Assembly (NCBI RefSeq): GCF_009618275.1 | Contig: NZ_WIAD01000045.1 | Coordinates: 1 to 48,794 of the forward strand | Direction of reading: 5' to 3' | DNA: 48,794 bases | From: Roseimaritima sediminicola | GTDB taxonomy: Bacteria > Planctomycetota > Planctomycetia > Pirellulales > Pirellulaceae | Part shown: positions 1-16,756 of the stretch, one piece after another | How positions within the stretch are numbered: the first letter of the stretch is position 1 | How the letters are laid out: each line of letters starts with the position of its first letter | Made by a program: the position numbers and the translations under genes | Notes under the pieces: model-generated | Databases searched by the model: none | The model's input: only the letters and a program-made list of their open reading frames with translations | Told to the model about the DNA's origin: nothing

Positions 1-2
1 CT

Positions 3-537
3 GTTGGAACCTTGTGGGCTGCGGCCGGATCGATCGGGAGGAGACCCGAGGCTCGCGCCTACGGCTGATTGGGTTACCGCCGCCGCTAGCCCGAAGGGCG
101 ACACGGAATGCACAGTTGCGGTGCCGCCCCTCCGGGGCTTTTGTTTGTTCGCCTTGCGCGGTCTGGCGGTTGGCACCGCCGGCAGGGGCTGTGCCGCCCT
201 GCGGGCTGAGCCAGTGGCATAGGCTTCCAGCCTGTGGTGTTAAGGAGCCTCGCTGGGTGTTGGAACCGGCTGGGCTGCGGCCGGATCGATCGGGATGAGA
301 CCAGAGGCTCGCGCCTACGGCTAATTGGGTTACCGCCGCCGCTAGCCCGAAGGGCGACACAGCCCCTGCCGGGGACGTGAGTCCCCGGTTGCCGGACCCC
401 CCAAAGAATCTCAAGCCTCGGAGGGGTGACACAGAATGCACAGTTGCGGTGCCGCCCCTCCGGGGCTTTTGTTTGTTCGCCTTGCGCGGCCTGGCGGTTG
501 ACACCGCCGGCAGGGGCTGTGCCGCCCTGGGGGCTGA
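3..537. repeat. Imperfect duplication of a ~210-base intergenic module
   Basis: Two copies of the same non-coding module lie side by side, copy 1 at about 3-210 and copy 2 at about 259-537. Both begin with GTTGGAACC, share the block GGATCGATCGGGA, then the GCTAGCCCGAAGGGCGACAC stretch, then a block holding the hairpin GCCCCTCCGGGGC followed by TTTTGTTTG. They differ by scattered substitutions and by about 72 extra bases in copy 2 (361-432). No convincing gene is present: reading frames through the block are short, overlap in several frames and are repeat-derived. The GCCCC/GGGGC hairpin with its T-rich tail could stop plus-strand transcription, but nothing shows that it does. Confidence 0.85.
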
Positions 538-540
538 GAC

Positions 541-660
541 ACTGTTGTTCACAGGCTGGAAGCCTATGCCACTGCTGTTCACAGGCTGGAAGCCTATGCC
601 ACTGTTGTTCACAGGCTGGAAGCCTATGCCACTGTTGTTCACAGGCTGGAAGCCTATGCC
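541..660. repeat. Four tandem copies of a 30-base repeat
   Basis: Four head-to-tail units of exactly 30 bases each begin ACTGTTGTTC or ACTGCTGTTC and contain the self-complementary core AGGCTGGAAGCCT (5-base stem, GGA loop). The copies differ only at the fifth base of the unit. An inverted single copy of the core lies at 214-235. There are no spacers, so this is not a CRISPR array. The period is a multiple of three, which creates an open frame here, but nothing else supports a gene. The array ends 20 bases from the fliM stop codon. Confidence 0.95.
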
Positions 661-679
661 ACTGCTATGGACAGCGGCG

Positions 680-1801
680 CTAATTTGCGGGTTCGGCCAC
701 CGGCGGCGGGGCTTCGGGTTCGATGTGTGATTCGATCCTTACCGCCTTCTTGCCTCGATGGGCTCCGGGGCGGACCGTAAACTTAGGCACCGACTGCACG
801 GCCAGCTCCAGCGGCGAATGCGCGTCCTTTTCGGTGGTGATCACGTCGCCCACCGATAGGTCCAATAGATCTCCGGTGCGAATGCGTGATTCGGCCAGCG
901 TCACGACGACGTCCACCGAGGCTTCGTCGATGAACTGCGAAACCCGCTGACGCGACTCGGGGTCGGGACGGTGCTGGGTGTAGCCGACCCAGCCGTTATT
1001 GGAAAGCTGGGAATTGAATCGTTCGATGGTATTAAACGGGATGCACAGGTTCATCATCCCGCGGTTGCGGCCCAGCGTCACTTCCAAACCGATCAGGATG
1101 ATCACTTCGTTCGGTGGCACAATCTGGACCAATTGCGGATTGCTCTCCACCCGCGGAACCGTAATGTCCAGCTCGACGATGTTGCGCCAGATATCCTTGA
1201 TTTCGGAATTGAACGCCGTGACCAAACGGCCGATCAACCGGTTTTCGATCTCGGTCAGCGGACGACGAAGATTGTCGACCGGGTGCGGGTCGCCACCGAG
1301 CATGCGGTCGACGATGGCGTAGGACAACGAGGGCGAGATGTCCAGGATCCAGTGCCCCTCGAGCGGTTCAGGCTTGAGCACATTGAAGCAGCTGGGATTG
1401 TCCAGGCTGAACACGAACTCGCTGTACGTCAATTGATCAACGCTGATCAGTTTGACTTCCAGCATCGTCCGCAGCATCCCGGAGACGACCGCCCCGAAGC
1501 TGCGTGCAAGACCCTCGTGCAACGAGCGCATGGCTCGCATCTGTTCTTTGCCGACGCGTTCGGGACGCTTGAAGTCGTAATTGACCGCCCGCAGTCCGTT
1601 GTCGGCAACCGAGGCGGGGCCGGAGGACGGTGGGGAACCGCCGACGCTTGCCCCGTCAGGCCCGTCGGCCGCGCCGGGATCGGCACCGGACGGCGGAGCA
1701 TCGGGGCGCGGGGGCGTCCCGCTGCTGTTTTCCATCTGTTTCAGCAGGTTGTCGACCTGACTTTCGCTCAGTGATTCTTCGCCAGACATTCCGTTGTCCA
1801 T
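680..1801 (-). CDS. fliM: Flagellar motor switch protein FliM
   Basis: FliM forms the middle of the flagellar C-ring; it binds CheY-phosphate at its N-terminus and couples to FliG and FliN to set rotation direction. The 373-residue product has the N-terminal peptide LSESQVDNLL, which matches the CheY-binding LSQxEIDALL motif. A Pro/Gly/Ala-rich linker (about residues 25-65) follows, then the CheC-like middle domain (about 75-260) and a C-terminal SpoA domain around DVVVTLAESRIRTGDLLDL. The tail ends in a Pro/Glu-rich extension. Its ATG shares one base with the proA stop codon (TAATG at 1799-1803), and no separate ribosome site is seen, so translation is probably coupled to proA. No other flagellar gene is in the window, which is unusual for fliM. 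A repeat-rich region follows the stop. Confidence 0.93.
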   Translation of the reverse strand: MDNGMSGEESLSESQVDNLLKQMENSSGTPPRPDAPPSGADPGAADGPDGASVGGSPPSSGPASVADNGLRAVNYDFKRPERVGKEQMRAMRSLHEGLARSFGAVVSGMLRTMLEVKLISVDQLTYSEFVFSLDNPSCFNVLKPEPLEGHWILDISPSLSYAIVDRMLGGDPHPVDNLRRPLTEIENRLIGRLVTAFNSEIKDIWRNIVELDITVPRVESNPQLVQIVPPNEVIILIGLEVTLGRNRGMMNLCIPFNTIERFNSQLSNNGWVGYTQHRPDPESRQRVSQFIDEASVDVVVTLAESRIRTGDLLDLSVGDVITTEKDAHSPLELAVQSVPKFTVRPGAHRGKKAVRIESHIEPEAPPPVAEPAN

Positions 1802-3072
1802 TAAGTGCGAATATGGCCGTCCCCGTGGACAATGTATTTGTAGGTGGTCAATTCACGCAGGCCACAAGGTCCACGAGCGTGAAATTTGTCGGTCGAGATC
1901 CCGATCTCGGCGCCCAGCCCGAACTGGCTGCCGTCGTTGAACCGCGTGCTGGCGTTGACCATCACCGCGGCGCTGTCGACCATCGCGGTGAACTGCTGGG
2001 CCGCCCGCACGTCGCTGGTGACAATCGCGTCGGTGTGATGTGAACCGTAGCGGTTGATGTGGTCGGCGGCGGTGGCCAGGTCGTCGACCACGACGACGCT
2101 GATTACCGGACCGAGGTATTCGGTCGACAGATCCTGCTCGGTAGCTTCCGCCATGCCCACGATCTGGCGACTGCGCGGACAACCGCGCATTTCGACGCCT
2201 CGCTGCTGGAAGACTTCGGCCATCTTCGGCAGGAAGGTTTCGGCGGCCTTTTCGTGGACCAGCAGGGATTCACAGGCGTTGCAGACACCCATCCGTTGGC
2301 ACTTGGCGTTCTCGGCGATTTTAACGGCCATTTCGACGTCGGCCGTGGCATCGACGTAGACGTGGCAATTGCCGTCGAAGTGTTTGATGACCGGCATGGT
2401 GGCTTCGGCGGCCACCCGGCGGATCAGGCCTTCGCCACCGCGGGGAATCGTCACATCGATGGCGTCGTCCATCTTCAAGAAGTGTCCGACGGCTTCGCGG
2501 TCGGGCGTATCGACCAACTGGACCGCGGCGGCGGGAACGCCTTTTTCCTCGGCCACGCGTTGCAGGACTTCGACGATTGCGGCGCTGCTGTGGGCGGCTT
2601 CTTTGCCGCCGCGCAGGATCACCGCGTTACCGCTTTTGACGCAGATCGCCGCGGCGTCGGCGGTCACATTGGGCCGGCTCTCGTAGATAAAGAACACGAC
2701 GCCAAGGGGCACGCGAACCTTTTGCAGCTTCAAGCCGCCCGGACGCGTCTGGCCTTCGATGACTTCGCCGCCGGGATCCGGCAGAGCGGCAACCTCGCGC
2801 AGGCCTTGGGCGATCCCGCCGATCCGGGCTTCATCGAGGACCAGTCGATCGACCTGGGCGTCGGACAGCCCGTACTCGGGGGCGGCCGCCACATCCTTGG
2901 CATTGGCTGCCAAGATCTCTGGCGTAGCCGCCAACAGGGCCTCGGCGGATGCTAACAGCCAAGCGTTTTTGACCTGAGCGTCGAGCATGCCCAATTGCCG
3001 AGACGCGCGACGAGCGGCATCGGCGATGTGGCGGCAGTGTTCAGCAAGGTTGGTAACGTCGGCCGTAGCCAT
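1801..3072 (-). CDS. proA: Glutamate-5-semialdehyde (gamma-glutamyl phosphate) reductase
   Basis: ProA is the second enzyme of proline synthesis: it reduces gamma-glutamyl phosphate to glutamate-5-semialdehyde with NADPH in the cytoplasm. The product is 423 residues, the usual length, and is colinear with the family. It shows the cofactor-binding region [20 protein letters not shown], the catalytic-cysteine region [13 protein letters not shown] and the C-terminal [18 protein letters not shown]. The start is supported by CAGGAG six bases before the ATG on the minus strand. proB is not adjacent. The gene lies 356 bases downstream of rpoC on the same strand and overlaps fliM by one base, so the two probably share a transcript. 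Confidence 0.97.
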   Translation of the reverse strand: MATADVTNLAEHCRHIADAARRASRQLGMLDAQVKNAWLLASAEALLAATPEILAANAKDVAAAPEYGLSDAQVDRLVLDEARIGGIAQGLREVAALPDPGGEVIEGQTRPGGLKLQKVRVPLGVVFFIYESRPNVTADAAAICVKSGNAVILRGGKEAAHSSAAIVEVLQRVAEEKGVPAAAVQLVDTPDREAVGHFLKMDDAIDVTIPRGGEGLIRRVAAEATMPVIKHFDGNCHVYVDATADVEMAVKIAENAKCQRMGVCNACESLLVHEKAAETFLPKMAEVFQQRGVEMRGCPRSRQIVGMAEATEQDLSTEYLGPVISVVVVDDLATAADHINRYGSHHTDAIVTSDVRAAQQFTAMVDSAAVMVNASTRFNDGSQFGLGAEIGISTDKFHARGPCGLRELTTYKYIVHGDGHIRT

Positions 3073-3428
3073 CTAGGGCTCCTGAAGCGAGGAAAGTTAG
3101 ACAAAATGCAACGCATTGATTGTCAACAATGCTCGCCGGAAGGTCAACGTCGCTTTACCTCTAAGCACGTCGGCAGGCGTTTTTCGGCAAAACCCTGCTA
3201 CAAAACACCCTCTCGCGCGGCGGGAGGGCCGCGCTCTTAGGCCCAGGAAGGGAACCCAGGTTCAGCGTGATACCACAACGTGGGGGAAGTCACCATAACA
3301 GCCCTCCCCGCTCGTTCCTCGCGACCCTCCCAGAGGGAGGGTGATACCCAAGTAACCGCTGCGACATGCTTAGAGCAGCCAGAACCTTAAGTCTGGCCGC
3401 TTAAAAAAACCGTTGCTGGTTACCCGGG
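3073..3428. other. rpoC-proA intergenic region with inverted repeat and possible terminator
   Basis: This 356-base gap contains no convincing gene. A perfect 8-base inverted repeat with a 3-base loop lies at 3324-3342 (ACCCTCCC-AGA-GGGAGGGT). It follows the phrase CTCGTTCCTCGCGACCCTCC, which looks like one of the dispersed hairpin repeats common in planctomycete intergenic DNA. On the minus strand a run of seven T lies at about 3404-3410, just after rpoC, preceded by an imperfect GTAACCC/GGGTAAC pairing that includes the stop codon. This may be the rpoC terminator, but the stem is weak. The proA promoter should lie in 3073-3200, but I see no clear consensus boxes. Confidence 0.5.
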
Positions 3429-7832
<4,404 letters not shown>

Positions 7833-7961
7833 TCAGGAGACTCCTTTGGGGTACGCCCGCAGGCGTGGTGGTGGATTCGCGATGGAGTGTTGTGGGGTGG
7901 CAAACCTGACCGGCTCCGCCGCGGAGCCGTGTCAGGGGTTTCGGAGGAAACGCTGTCGAAC

Positions 7962-11684
<3,723 letters not shown>

Positions 11685-11889
11685 TCGCGAGAACGCTCCT
11701 TGTAGGCCTGTTGCGGGAAACCCCACGGCGTGGGGAAACGCTGGAGACTGCCAGCGCGCAGAATGCCCTCATCCACCAGTCTGCAAAACTGGCCGCAGGG
11801 CCGCTCAAGTGCACAGGTACCGGGTGCATCAAGAGGATAGTGGGGGGCAAGAGAGGACGACGGTCGGAAGCTCAACACAGATTTATATC
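11685..11889 (-). promoter_or_regulatory. Structured rpoB leader with three consecutive hairpins
   Basis: Between the rplL terminator and the rpoB start, three perfect inverted repeats are spaced closely: CCCCAC/GTGGGG with a 3-base loop at 11721-11735, CGCTGG/CCAGCG with a 6-base loop at 11739-11756, and CCAGT/ACTGG with a 7-base loop at 11776-11792. No gene fits this stretch. In Escherichia coli the rplL-rpoB gap holds an attenuator and an RNase III processing site; this arrangement looks analogous, but the function here is inference. I could not identify convincing promoter boxes. Confidence 0.5.
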
Positions 11890-11923
11890 AAAAAACCCCG
11901 AGACCAGTAACCCCGGCCTCGGG
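11890..11923 (-). terminator. Intrinsic terminator after rplL
   Basis: Read on the minus strand, a 6-base GC stem (CCCGAG at 11897-11902 on plus, pairing with CTCGGG at 11918-11923) is followed at once by a G and six T (plus-strand A run at 11890-11895). This is the classic rho-independent shape. It lies about 220 bases beyond the rplL stop and about 205 bases before the rpoB start, so it separates, or attenuates, transcription between the two. Confidence 0.75.
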
Positions 11924-12144
11924 TATTTGGCGCAAGTTGTGCTGTGCAGCGGTTAAACCGCCCCAACCGCCGTGCTGGAGCAATTCAAGGCACCGTTAGA
12001 CGCATCCTGCGGTTAACGGGGGTTCTGGATCGAGGCCGTCGGGGCACCCCGCCAGCGAACCACTGCGGCGCGGCCAGGGCGCGTCGCAGTGCTGTCGCCA
12101 GGGACACCTGGATCGGGGTTACCGCGGTTCGATCCGGGGCGAAC

Positions 12145-12558
12145 TTATTTGAGTTCGACCGTACCGCCAGCTTCTTCGATCTCGGCTTTGATCTTGTCGG
12201 CGTCTTCTTTGGAAGCGCCTTCTTTGAGCGTTGCCGGAGCCGATTCGACCATTTTCTTGGCTTCCATCAGCGAAGCGCCGGTCAGGTTCTTGACGACCTT
12301 GACGACGTTGAGTTTCTTGTCGCCGAAGCCGGTCAGAACGACGTCGAATTCGGTCTGTTCGGCAGCCGCTTCGCCGCCACCGTCTCCGCCGGCCGCTTGC
12401 ATGACCACGCCACCACCGGAAGCCGGCTCGATGCCGTGCTCTTCCTTGAGGTAGTCGCTCAGTTCTTTGGCCTGCTTCAGCGTCATCTCGGCGATCTTGT
12501 CGCCCAGCTCTTTGGTTTCGGCGCTAAATTCCGCCACTGCGGTTGCTTCTTCAGACAT
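12145..12558 (-). CDS. rplL: 50S ribosomal protein L7/L12
   Basis: L7/L12 forms the multimeric stalk that recruits translation GTPases. The 137-residue product has the N-terminal dimerization helix (KIAEMTLKQAKELSDYLKEEHG), an Ala/Gly-rich hinge (about residues 45-62), and the conserved C-terminal domain with EFDVVLTGFGDKKLNVVKVV and the closing EEAGGTVELK. It is slightly longer than the usual 120-130 residues because of extra N-terminal and hinge sequence. It lies 106 bases after rplJ. The terminator at 11890-11923 follows it. Confidence 0.97.
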   Translation of the reverse strand: MSEEATAVAEFSAETKELGDKIAEMTLKQAKELSDYLKEEHGIEPASGGGVVMQAAGGDGGGEAAAEQTEFDVVLTGFGDKKLNVVKVVKNLTGASLMEAKKMVESAPATLKEGASKEDADKIKAEIEEAGGTVELK

Positions 12559-12664
12559 CTTCGTGTCCCTCTATTAAATACAGGTTAAAGCCACGGATCG
12601 CGGCAACGTTTCGGTGATCCAACCAGGTCGACCCCATCGTCGTCTGGTTCCGTTGGTTCTGCTG

Positions 12665-13195
12665 CTAGGCGTCGCTCGCCTTTTCTTCGATTTGCTTGAC
12701 CTGGCTGGCCAATTGTTTCGCAGGACCCAGCAGAGCCCCAGACAGGTTCGCCCCGGGTGCCAGGATCTGGCCCACGAGTATCGAGATCTGTTCTTCGCGG
12801 CTGGGCCATTTGCTGACGGCCTTCAGCCCCTCGGCGTCCAGTGCTTCGCCATCCATGGCCCCGCCCTGCGCCTTGAACAGGTCGTACTTTTCCGAATCCT
12901 TGTCCAAGGCCACAATCGTTTTGACCAGGGAGACGAAATCGGTGCCTCCCCAGCACACCGCGACCGGACCACTGACGCCCTCGAACGCCGGGGCCAGTTT
13001 GGTCCCCTCTGACGCTCGTCGAGCCAGTGAATTCTTTACCACCATCATCTGGACATCTTTTTCCGCCAGCTCGTGCCGCAGTTCCACGGTCGTGTTGGCG
13101 TCCATTCCGACGGTACTGACCACGACCGCATCCTCGACGCCTTCGAGGCGTTTGCTGATGTCGCGAGTCACAAGGTTTTTAACGTATTTGCTCAT
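12665..13195 (-). CDS. rplJ: 50S ribosomal protein L10
   Basis: L10 anchors L7/L12 dimers to the 23S rRNA and in many bacteria represses its own rplJL message. The 176-residue product matches the family over its length: MSKYVKNLVTRDISKRLEGV at the N-terminus, then VKNSLARRASEG and the C-terminal helix that binds L7/L12 (LASQVKQIEEKASDA). The gap to rplA is 70 bases, short for an E. coli-like L10 leader; I saw no clear autoregulatory structure in it. Confidence 0.96.
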   Translation of the reverse strand: MSKYVKNLVTRDISKRLEGVEDAVVVSTVGMDANTTVELRHELAEKDVQMMVVKNSLARRASEGTKLAPAFEGVSGPVAVCWGGTDFVSLVKTIVALDKDSEKYDLFKAQGGAMDGEALDAEGLKAVSKWPSREEQISILVGQILAPGANLSGALLGPAKQLASQVKQIEEKASDA

Positions 13196-13265
13196 CGTAT
13201 TTCTCTTCTGGCCAGGGATTTACCCACGCACACACGCCGCCACGGAATCGTTCGCGAGCCGCTGC

Positions 13266-13943
13266 TTAGATTGCTACCCGCACGCTGGGGCTCATCGTGC
13301 CACAGATCGCGACGCCGCGAACGTAAGCGCCCTTGACCGTCTGGGGCTTGAGCCCCAGGACGAAATCGACAAAGGCCTGAATGTTTTCTTCCAGCTGCTT
13401 GGGGTCGAAGCTCATCTTGCCGACCATGGCGTGCACGTTGCCGCCTTTGTCGTTGCGGAACTCGACTTTACCAGCCTTGTACTCCGACACCACTTTGCCG
13501 ACGTCCGGCGTTACGGTGCCGGCTCGAGGGCTGGGCATCAGGCCGCGGGGACCCAGGACGCGTCCCAGCGGACCAACCAAGCCCATCATGTCCGGAGCGG
13601 CGATGCAGACATCAAAGTCCGTCCAGCCGTCTTTGATTTTCTTGGCCAAGTCTTCCTGGCCGACCTCGTCGGCGCCGGCTTCTTCGGCCGCGGTGGCCGC
13701 GTCGCCACGGGCGAACACGACGACTCGCTGCTGCTTGCCGATGCCGTGCGGCAGGACAACGCTGCCGCGGATGATCTGGTCGGCTTGGTTCGGGTCGACG
13801 CCGAGTCGCATGTGGACTTCGACGGTCTGGTCGAACTTCGGTTTGTCGAAGGACTGCAGCGACTGGACCGCATCGCTCAGTGGCTGCGGTTCACTCGGCT
13901 GCTTGGCCATCGCGGCCCGCTGTCGCTTGGACGGCTTTCCCAT
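13266..13943 (-). CDS. rplA: 50S ribosomal protein L1
   Basis: L1 forms the mobile stalk near the E site and often represses the rplKA message. The 225-residue product carries the signature block [20 protein letters not shown] followed by [11 protein letters not shown], and the C-terminal [13 protein letters not shown] segment. The N-terminus is basic ([20 protein letters not shown]). Length is near the usual 225-235. It lies between rplK and rplJ in the standard order. Confidence 0.97.
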   Translation of the reverse strand: MGKPSKRQRAAMAKQPSEPQPLSDAVQSLQSFDKPKFDQTVEVHMRLGVDPNQADQIIRGSVVLPHGIGKQQRVVVFARGDAATAAEEAGADEVGQEDLAKKIKDGWTDFDVCIAAPDMMGLVGPLGRVLGPRGLMPSPRAGTVTPDVGKVVSEYKAGKVEFRNDKGGNVHAMVGKMSFDPKQLEENIQAFVDFVLGLKPQTVKGAYVRGVAICGTMSPSVRVAI

Positions 13944-14070
13944 AGCTTGCTTATTTCCTGCATTAGGTGGTGACAGCGAAGGCGCAGCCGCTGGGGGCTT
14001 CGGCCTTCTCCCACAACTCGCGGCCCGAAAACGTATCGGACCGAATGATTGAACGCTTTAAAACGAACGC

Positions 14071-14496
14071 CTAACCTTCGACGTCGATTCCCATGCTCCG
14101 CGCCGTGCCTTCGATCATGCGGACGGCATGGTCGACATCGCGAGCGTTCAGGTCCTTGATCTTCTTCTCGGCGATCTCGACGCACTGGGCGCGAGATACC
14201 TGAGCGACCTTGTCCTTGTTGGGAACTCCGGAGCCCTTGGCAATTCCGGCGGCCTGCTTCAGCAAAGACGCAGCAGGAGGGCTCTTGGTGACGAATTCGA
14301 ACGAGCGGTCGTTGTAGACCGTCACGATCACGGGGATCGGAGTCCCGTTGTATTCTTTGGTTGCGTCGTTGAATTGTTGGACGAATTGGCCCAGGTTGAC
14401 GCCGAATTTACCCAGCGAGGTGCCGACCGGGGGCGCCGGAGTCGCCTGCCCGCCGGGGACCTGGAACTTTGCTTGTCCGGTTACTTGTTTTGCCAT
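14071..14496 (-). CDS. rplK: 50S ribosomal protein L11
   Basis: L11 forms the base of the GTPase-associated centre with 23S rRNA. The product is 141 residues, exactly the typical length, with the proline-rich N-terminal motif [20 protein letters not shown] and the C-terminal rRNA-binding half ending [20 protein letters not shown]. It is the first gene of the rplKAJL cluster. Unlike many bacteria, no nusG or secE lies upstream; instead there is a non-coding gap with a hexanucleotide tract and the divergent nfeD gene. Confidence 0.97.
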   Translation of the reverse strand: MAKQVTGQAKFQVPGGQATPAPPVGTSLGKFGVNLGQFVQQFNDATKEYNGTPIPVIVTVYNDRSFEFVTKSPPAASLLKQAAGIAKGSGVPNKDKVAQVSRAQCVEIAEKKIKDLNARDVDHAVRMIEGTARSMGIDVEG

Positions 14497-14855
<359 letters not shown>

Positions 14856-14899
14856 AAATCCGCCGCTACCACCGCGTGCCTTCCAGTCCACCGTCGTTC

Positions 14900-14941
14900 G
14901 AGTACGAGTACCGCTGCGCTGAGTACGAGTACCGCTGCGCT
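14900..14941. repeat. Two tandem 21-base repeats
   Basis: Two identical 21-base units, each starting GAGTACGAGTACCGC and ending TGCGCT, lie head to tail. The GAGTAC hexamer within each unit is the reverse complement of the GTACTC step found in the nearby hexanucleotide tract, so the two repeats may be related. The remaining bases to the nfeD start (14942-15136) show no gene or clear promoter. Confidence 0.9.
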
Positions 14942-15136
14942 GAGGTACGAGTCGGATGGCAAGTCCCGCTGCGGGGAATACCATCGCCCCAGCGGTGGGC
15001 TTTCGGGGTAGAATGCGGAGGGAACCGGTATGCGGTTTGCCCCCTTGCCGCCGAGCGGTCCCGTCCTTTGTCGGTTTGCTCCCGCCACTGGTCACGCCAA
15101 GGCTGTCTTTGTCTTCCCTTGCCGTTTTCATTGCCC

Positions 15137-16684
15137 ATGACAAGTGCTCCTCTGCTCGCTGTTCCTCGTTGGGCTGTGGTCCCTCGTCGGATTCTGAACG
15201 CTTGCTTGCTAGCAACGGTCATGCTTTCATCGGGGTTCGCCCAGCAGGTCGATCCCCAAGACCCAGCGGACGACGCGGACCGGCCAGGGGGGCGAGCCGT
15301 GATGATCGAGCTGGAGGGCGTGATCACGCCGCTCAGCGGGGCGATTTGGCAACGCAAATTCGAACAGGCCCAGCAGCAAAACGTCGATACGATCATCCTT
15401 CGCATCGACAGCCCCGGCGGCTACCTGAGCACCACGCTGGAGTTGGTCGATATGCTGCAGCGAGCCGACGAGGTGCGGACGGTCGCCTATATCGATCAGG
15501 AAGCGATCAGCGGGGCTGCCCTGACGGCCTTGGCCGCGGACGAGATTTTTTTGGCTGCCGACGCCCGTTTCGGGGATGCGGGCTTGATCGTCGAAGGCGA
15601 TGACTCGGCGTTTCGCTATGCCGACGCCAAGGCCCGCAGCATCTTGGTCGCCCAAGTGCGAACGATCGCCGAGACCGCGGGCCGCCCGCCAGCCCTGGCC
15701 GAGGCGATGGTCGACAAGGATTCGGTGGTCTTCGAAGCCACTCACAAAGAGGACGGCCGCCGGGCGTTTTTTACCGAAGATGAATGGGTGTCGCGGAAGG
15801 ATGCCGATCAGTGGAACCGTGGCAAACCGGTTTTTGAAAGCAAGAAAAACCGCTTTTTGACGCTCAGCGGACGCCGCGCCGCAGAACTCGGGCTGGCCAA
15901 TGGCAATGCGGCCAGCCCCCGTGAGTTGGCCGAGGCGATCGGCGTGCAGTACCCGGTGGAAAAAATGGAAACGGGCGTCCTGGATACCACGGTCGTGATC
16001 CTGAACAACCCGCTGGTGACCGGGTTGTTGCTGATCGTGGGCTTGGGAGCGTTGCTGTTTGAGTTGAGCGCCCCGGGGATCAGCATCGGCGGCATCCTGT
16101 CGACCCTGTGCTTTGGCGCATTCTTCTGGAGCCGGTTCTTGGGTGGCACGGCCGGGTGGTTGGAGGTGCTGCTGTTTCTGTTGGGATTGGCGTTCATCGC
16201 GATGGAGATCTTCGTGATCCCCGGCTTTGGGATCGCCGGGATCAGCGGGATCGGGATGTTGGTCGTGTCGCTGGTGATGGCTTCGCGGCACGTGTTGGTT
16301 CCGGAGAGCGCCCGCGACCTGGAGCAGTTGGGCGTCAGCGTCGTGACGGTGCTGGCGGCGATGGCCGTGTGTGCGGTTCTGCTGCTGGCCTTCATGAGCT
16401 TTTCGCAGAACCTGCCCGGGCCGCTGGGCCGGATTGCGCTGGAGCCGCCGACGGCCGAGGAGCTGAGCTTTGCGCCGGCGGCGGCGGTCCCGCAAGAACC
16501 GGGCTGGGCCAAGATCCAGGAGGGCGACCTGGGCCGGACGCTCTCGGCGCTGCGGCCTTCGGGCAAGGCTCAGTTCGGCGAAGATCCGGTGGACGTCGTC
16601 ACCGAGGGCGACTTCGTCGATCCCGACCAACCGATCCGGGTGGTCAAGCGATCCGGCACCCGAGTCGTCGTCAGGCCGGTGTGA
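15137..16684 (+). CDS. NfeD-type membrane-bound ClpP-class serine protease
   Basis: Long-form NfeD proteins combine a periplasmic ClpP-like Ser/Lys protease domain, several membrane helices and a C-terminal OB fold, and usually work with stomatin/SPFH proteins in membrane quality control. From this ATG the product is 515 residues with a signal sequence (about 1-35), a ClpP-like domain containing RIDSPGGYLSTTLELVDML, putative nucleophile S125 in AISGAALTALAADEIF and K165 about 40 residues later. That spacing is close to the Ser97/Lys138 pair of Pyrococcus 1510-N. Four or more hydrophobic segments span about 285-430, and the NfeD OB domain (about 455-515) ends the protein. The frame opens further upstream, but that part is repeat-derived. 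No stomatin gene is adjacent. The exact start is likely but not certain. Confidence 0.88.
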   Translation: MTSAPLLAVPRWAVVPRRILNACLLATVMLSSGFAQQVDPQDPADDADRPGGRAVMIELEGVITPLSGAIWQRKFEQAQQQNVDTIILRIDSPGGYLSTTLELVDMLQRADEVRTVAYIDQEAISGAALTALAADEIFLAADARFGDAGLIVEGDDSAFRYADAKARSILVAQVRTIAETAGRPPALAEAMVDKDSVVFEATHKEDGRRAFFTEDEWVSRKDADQWNRGKPVFESKKNRFLTLSGRRAAELGLANGNAASPRELAEAIGVQYPVEKMETGVLDTTVVILNNPLVTGLLLIVGLGALLFELSAPGISIGGILSTLCFGAFFWSRFLGGTAGWLEVLLFLLGLAFIAMEIFVIPGFGIAGISGIGMLVVSLVMASRHVLVPESARDLEQLGVSVVTVLAAMAVCAVLLLAFMSFSQNLPGPLGRIALEPPTAEELSFAPAAAVPQEPGWAKIQEGDLGRTLSALRPSGKAQFGEDPVDVVTEGDFVDPDQPIRVVKRSGTRVVVRPV

Positions 16685-16738
16685 GAAAGTAGCTCGGCTG
16701 TCCCTGCCGAGGACGCGTTGGTCACGGCCGAGACGGTC

Positions 16739-16756
16739 GTGCTGCTTTGACAGCAC
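16739..16756. terminator. Hairpin between convergent nfeD and trpC
   Basis: A perfect 6-base stem GTGCTG/CAGCAC with a 6-base loop lies at 16739-16756, at the end of the minus-strand trpC. A second hairpin, CTCGGC/GCCGAG with a 7-base loop, is at 16693-16711, just after the nfeD stop. Both lack a T run. Their place between convergent genes suggests transcription end signals, but this is tentative. Confidence 0.35.

Noticed and set aside
541-660. CRISPR-like array of four 30-base repeats
   Set aside because: The repeats are directly tandem without spacers, and no cas genes are in the window.
377-730. Open frame with repeated FTGWKPMPLL units
   Set aside because: It is produced by the 30-base tandem repeat; it has no conserved flanks and runs into the end of fliM.
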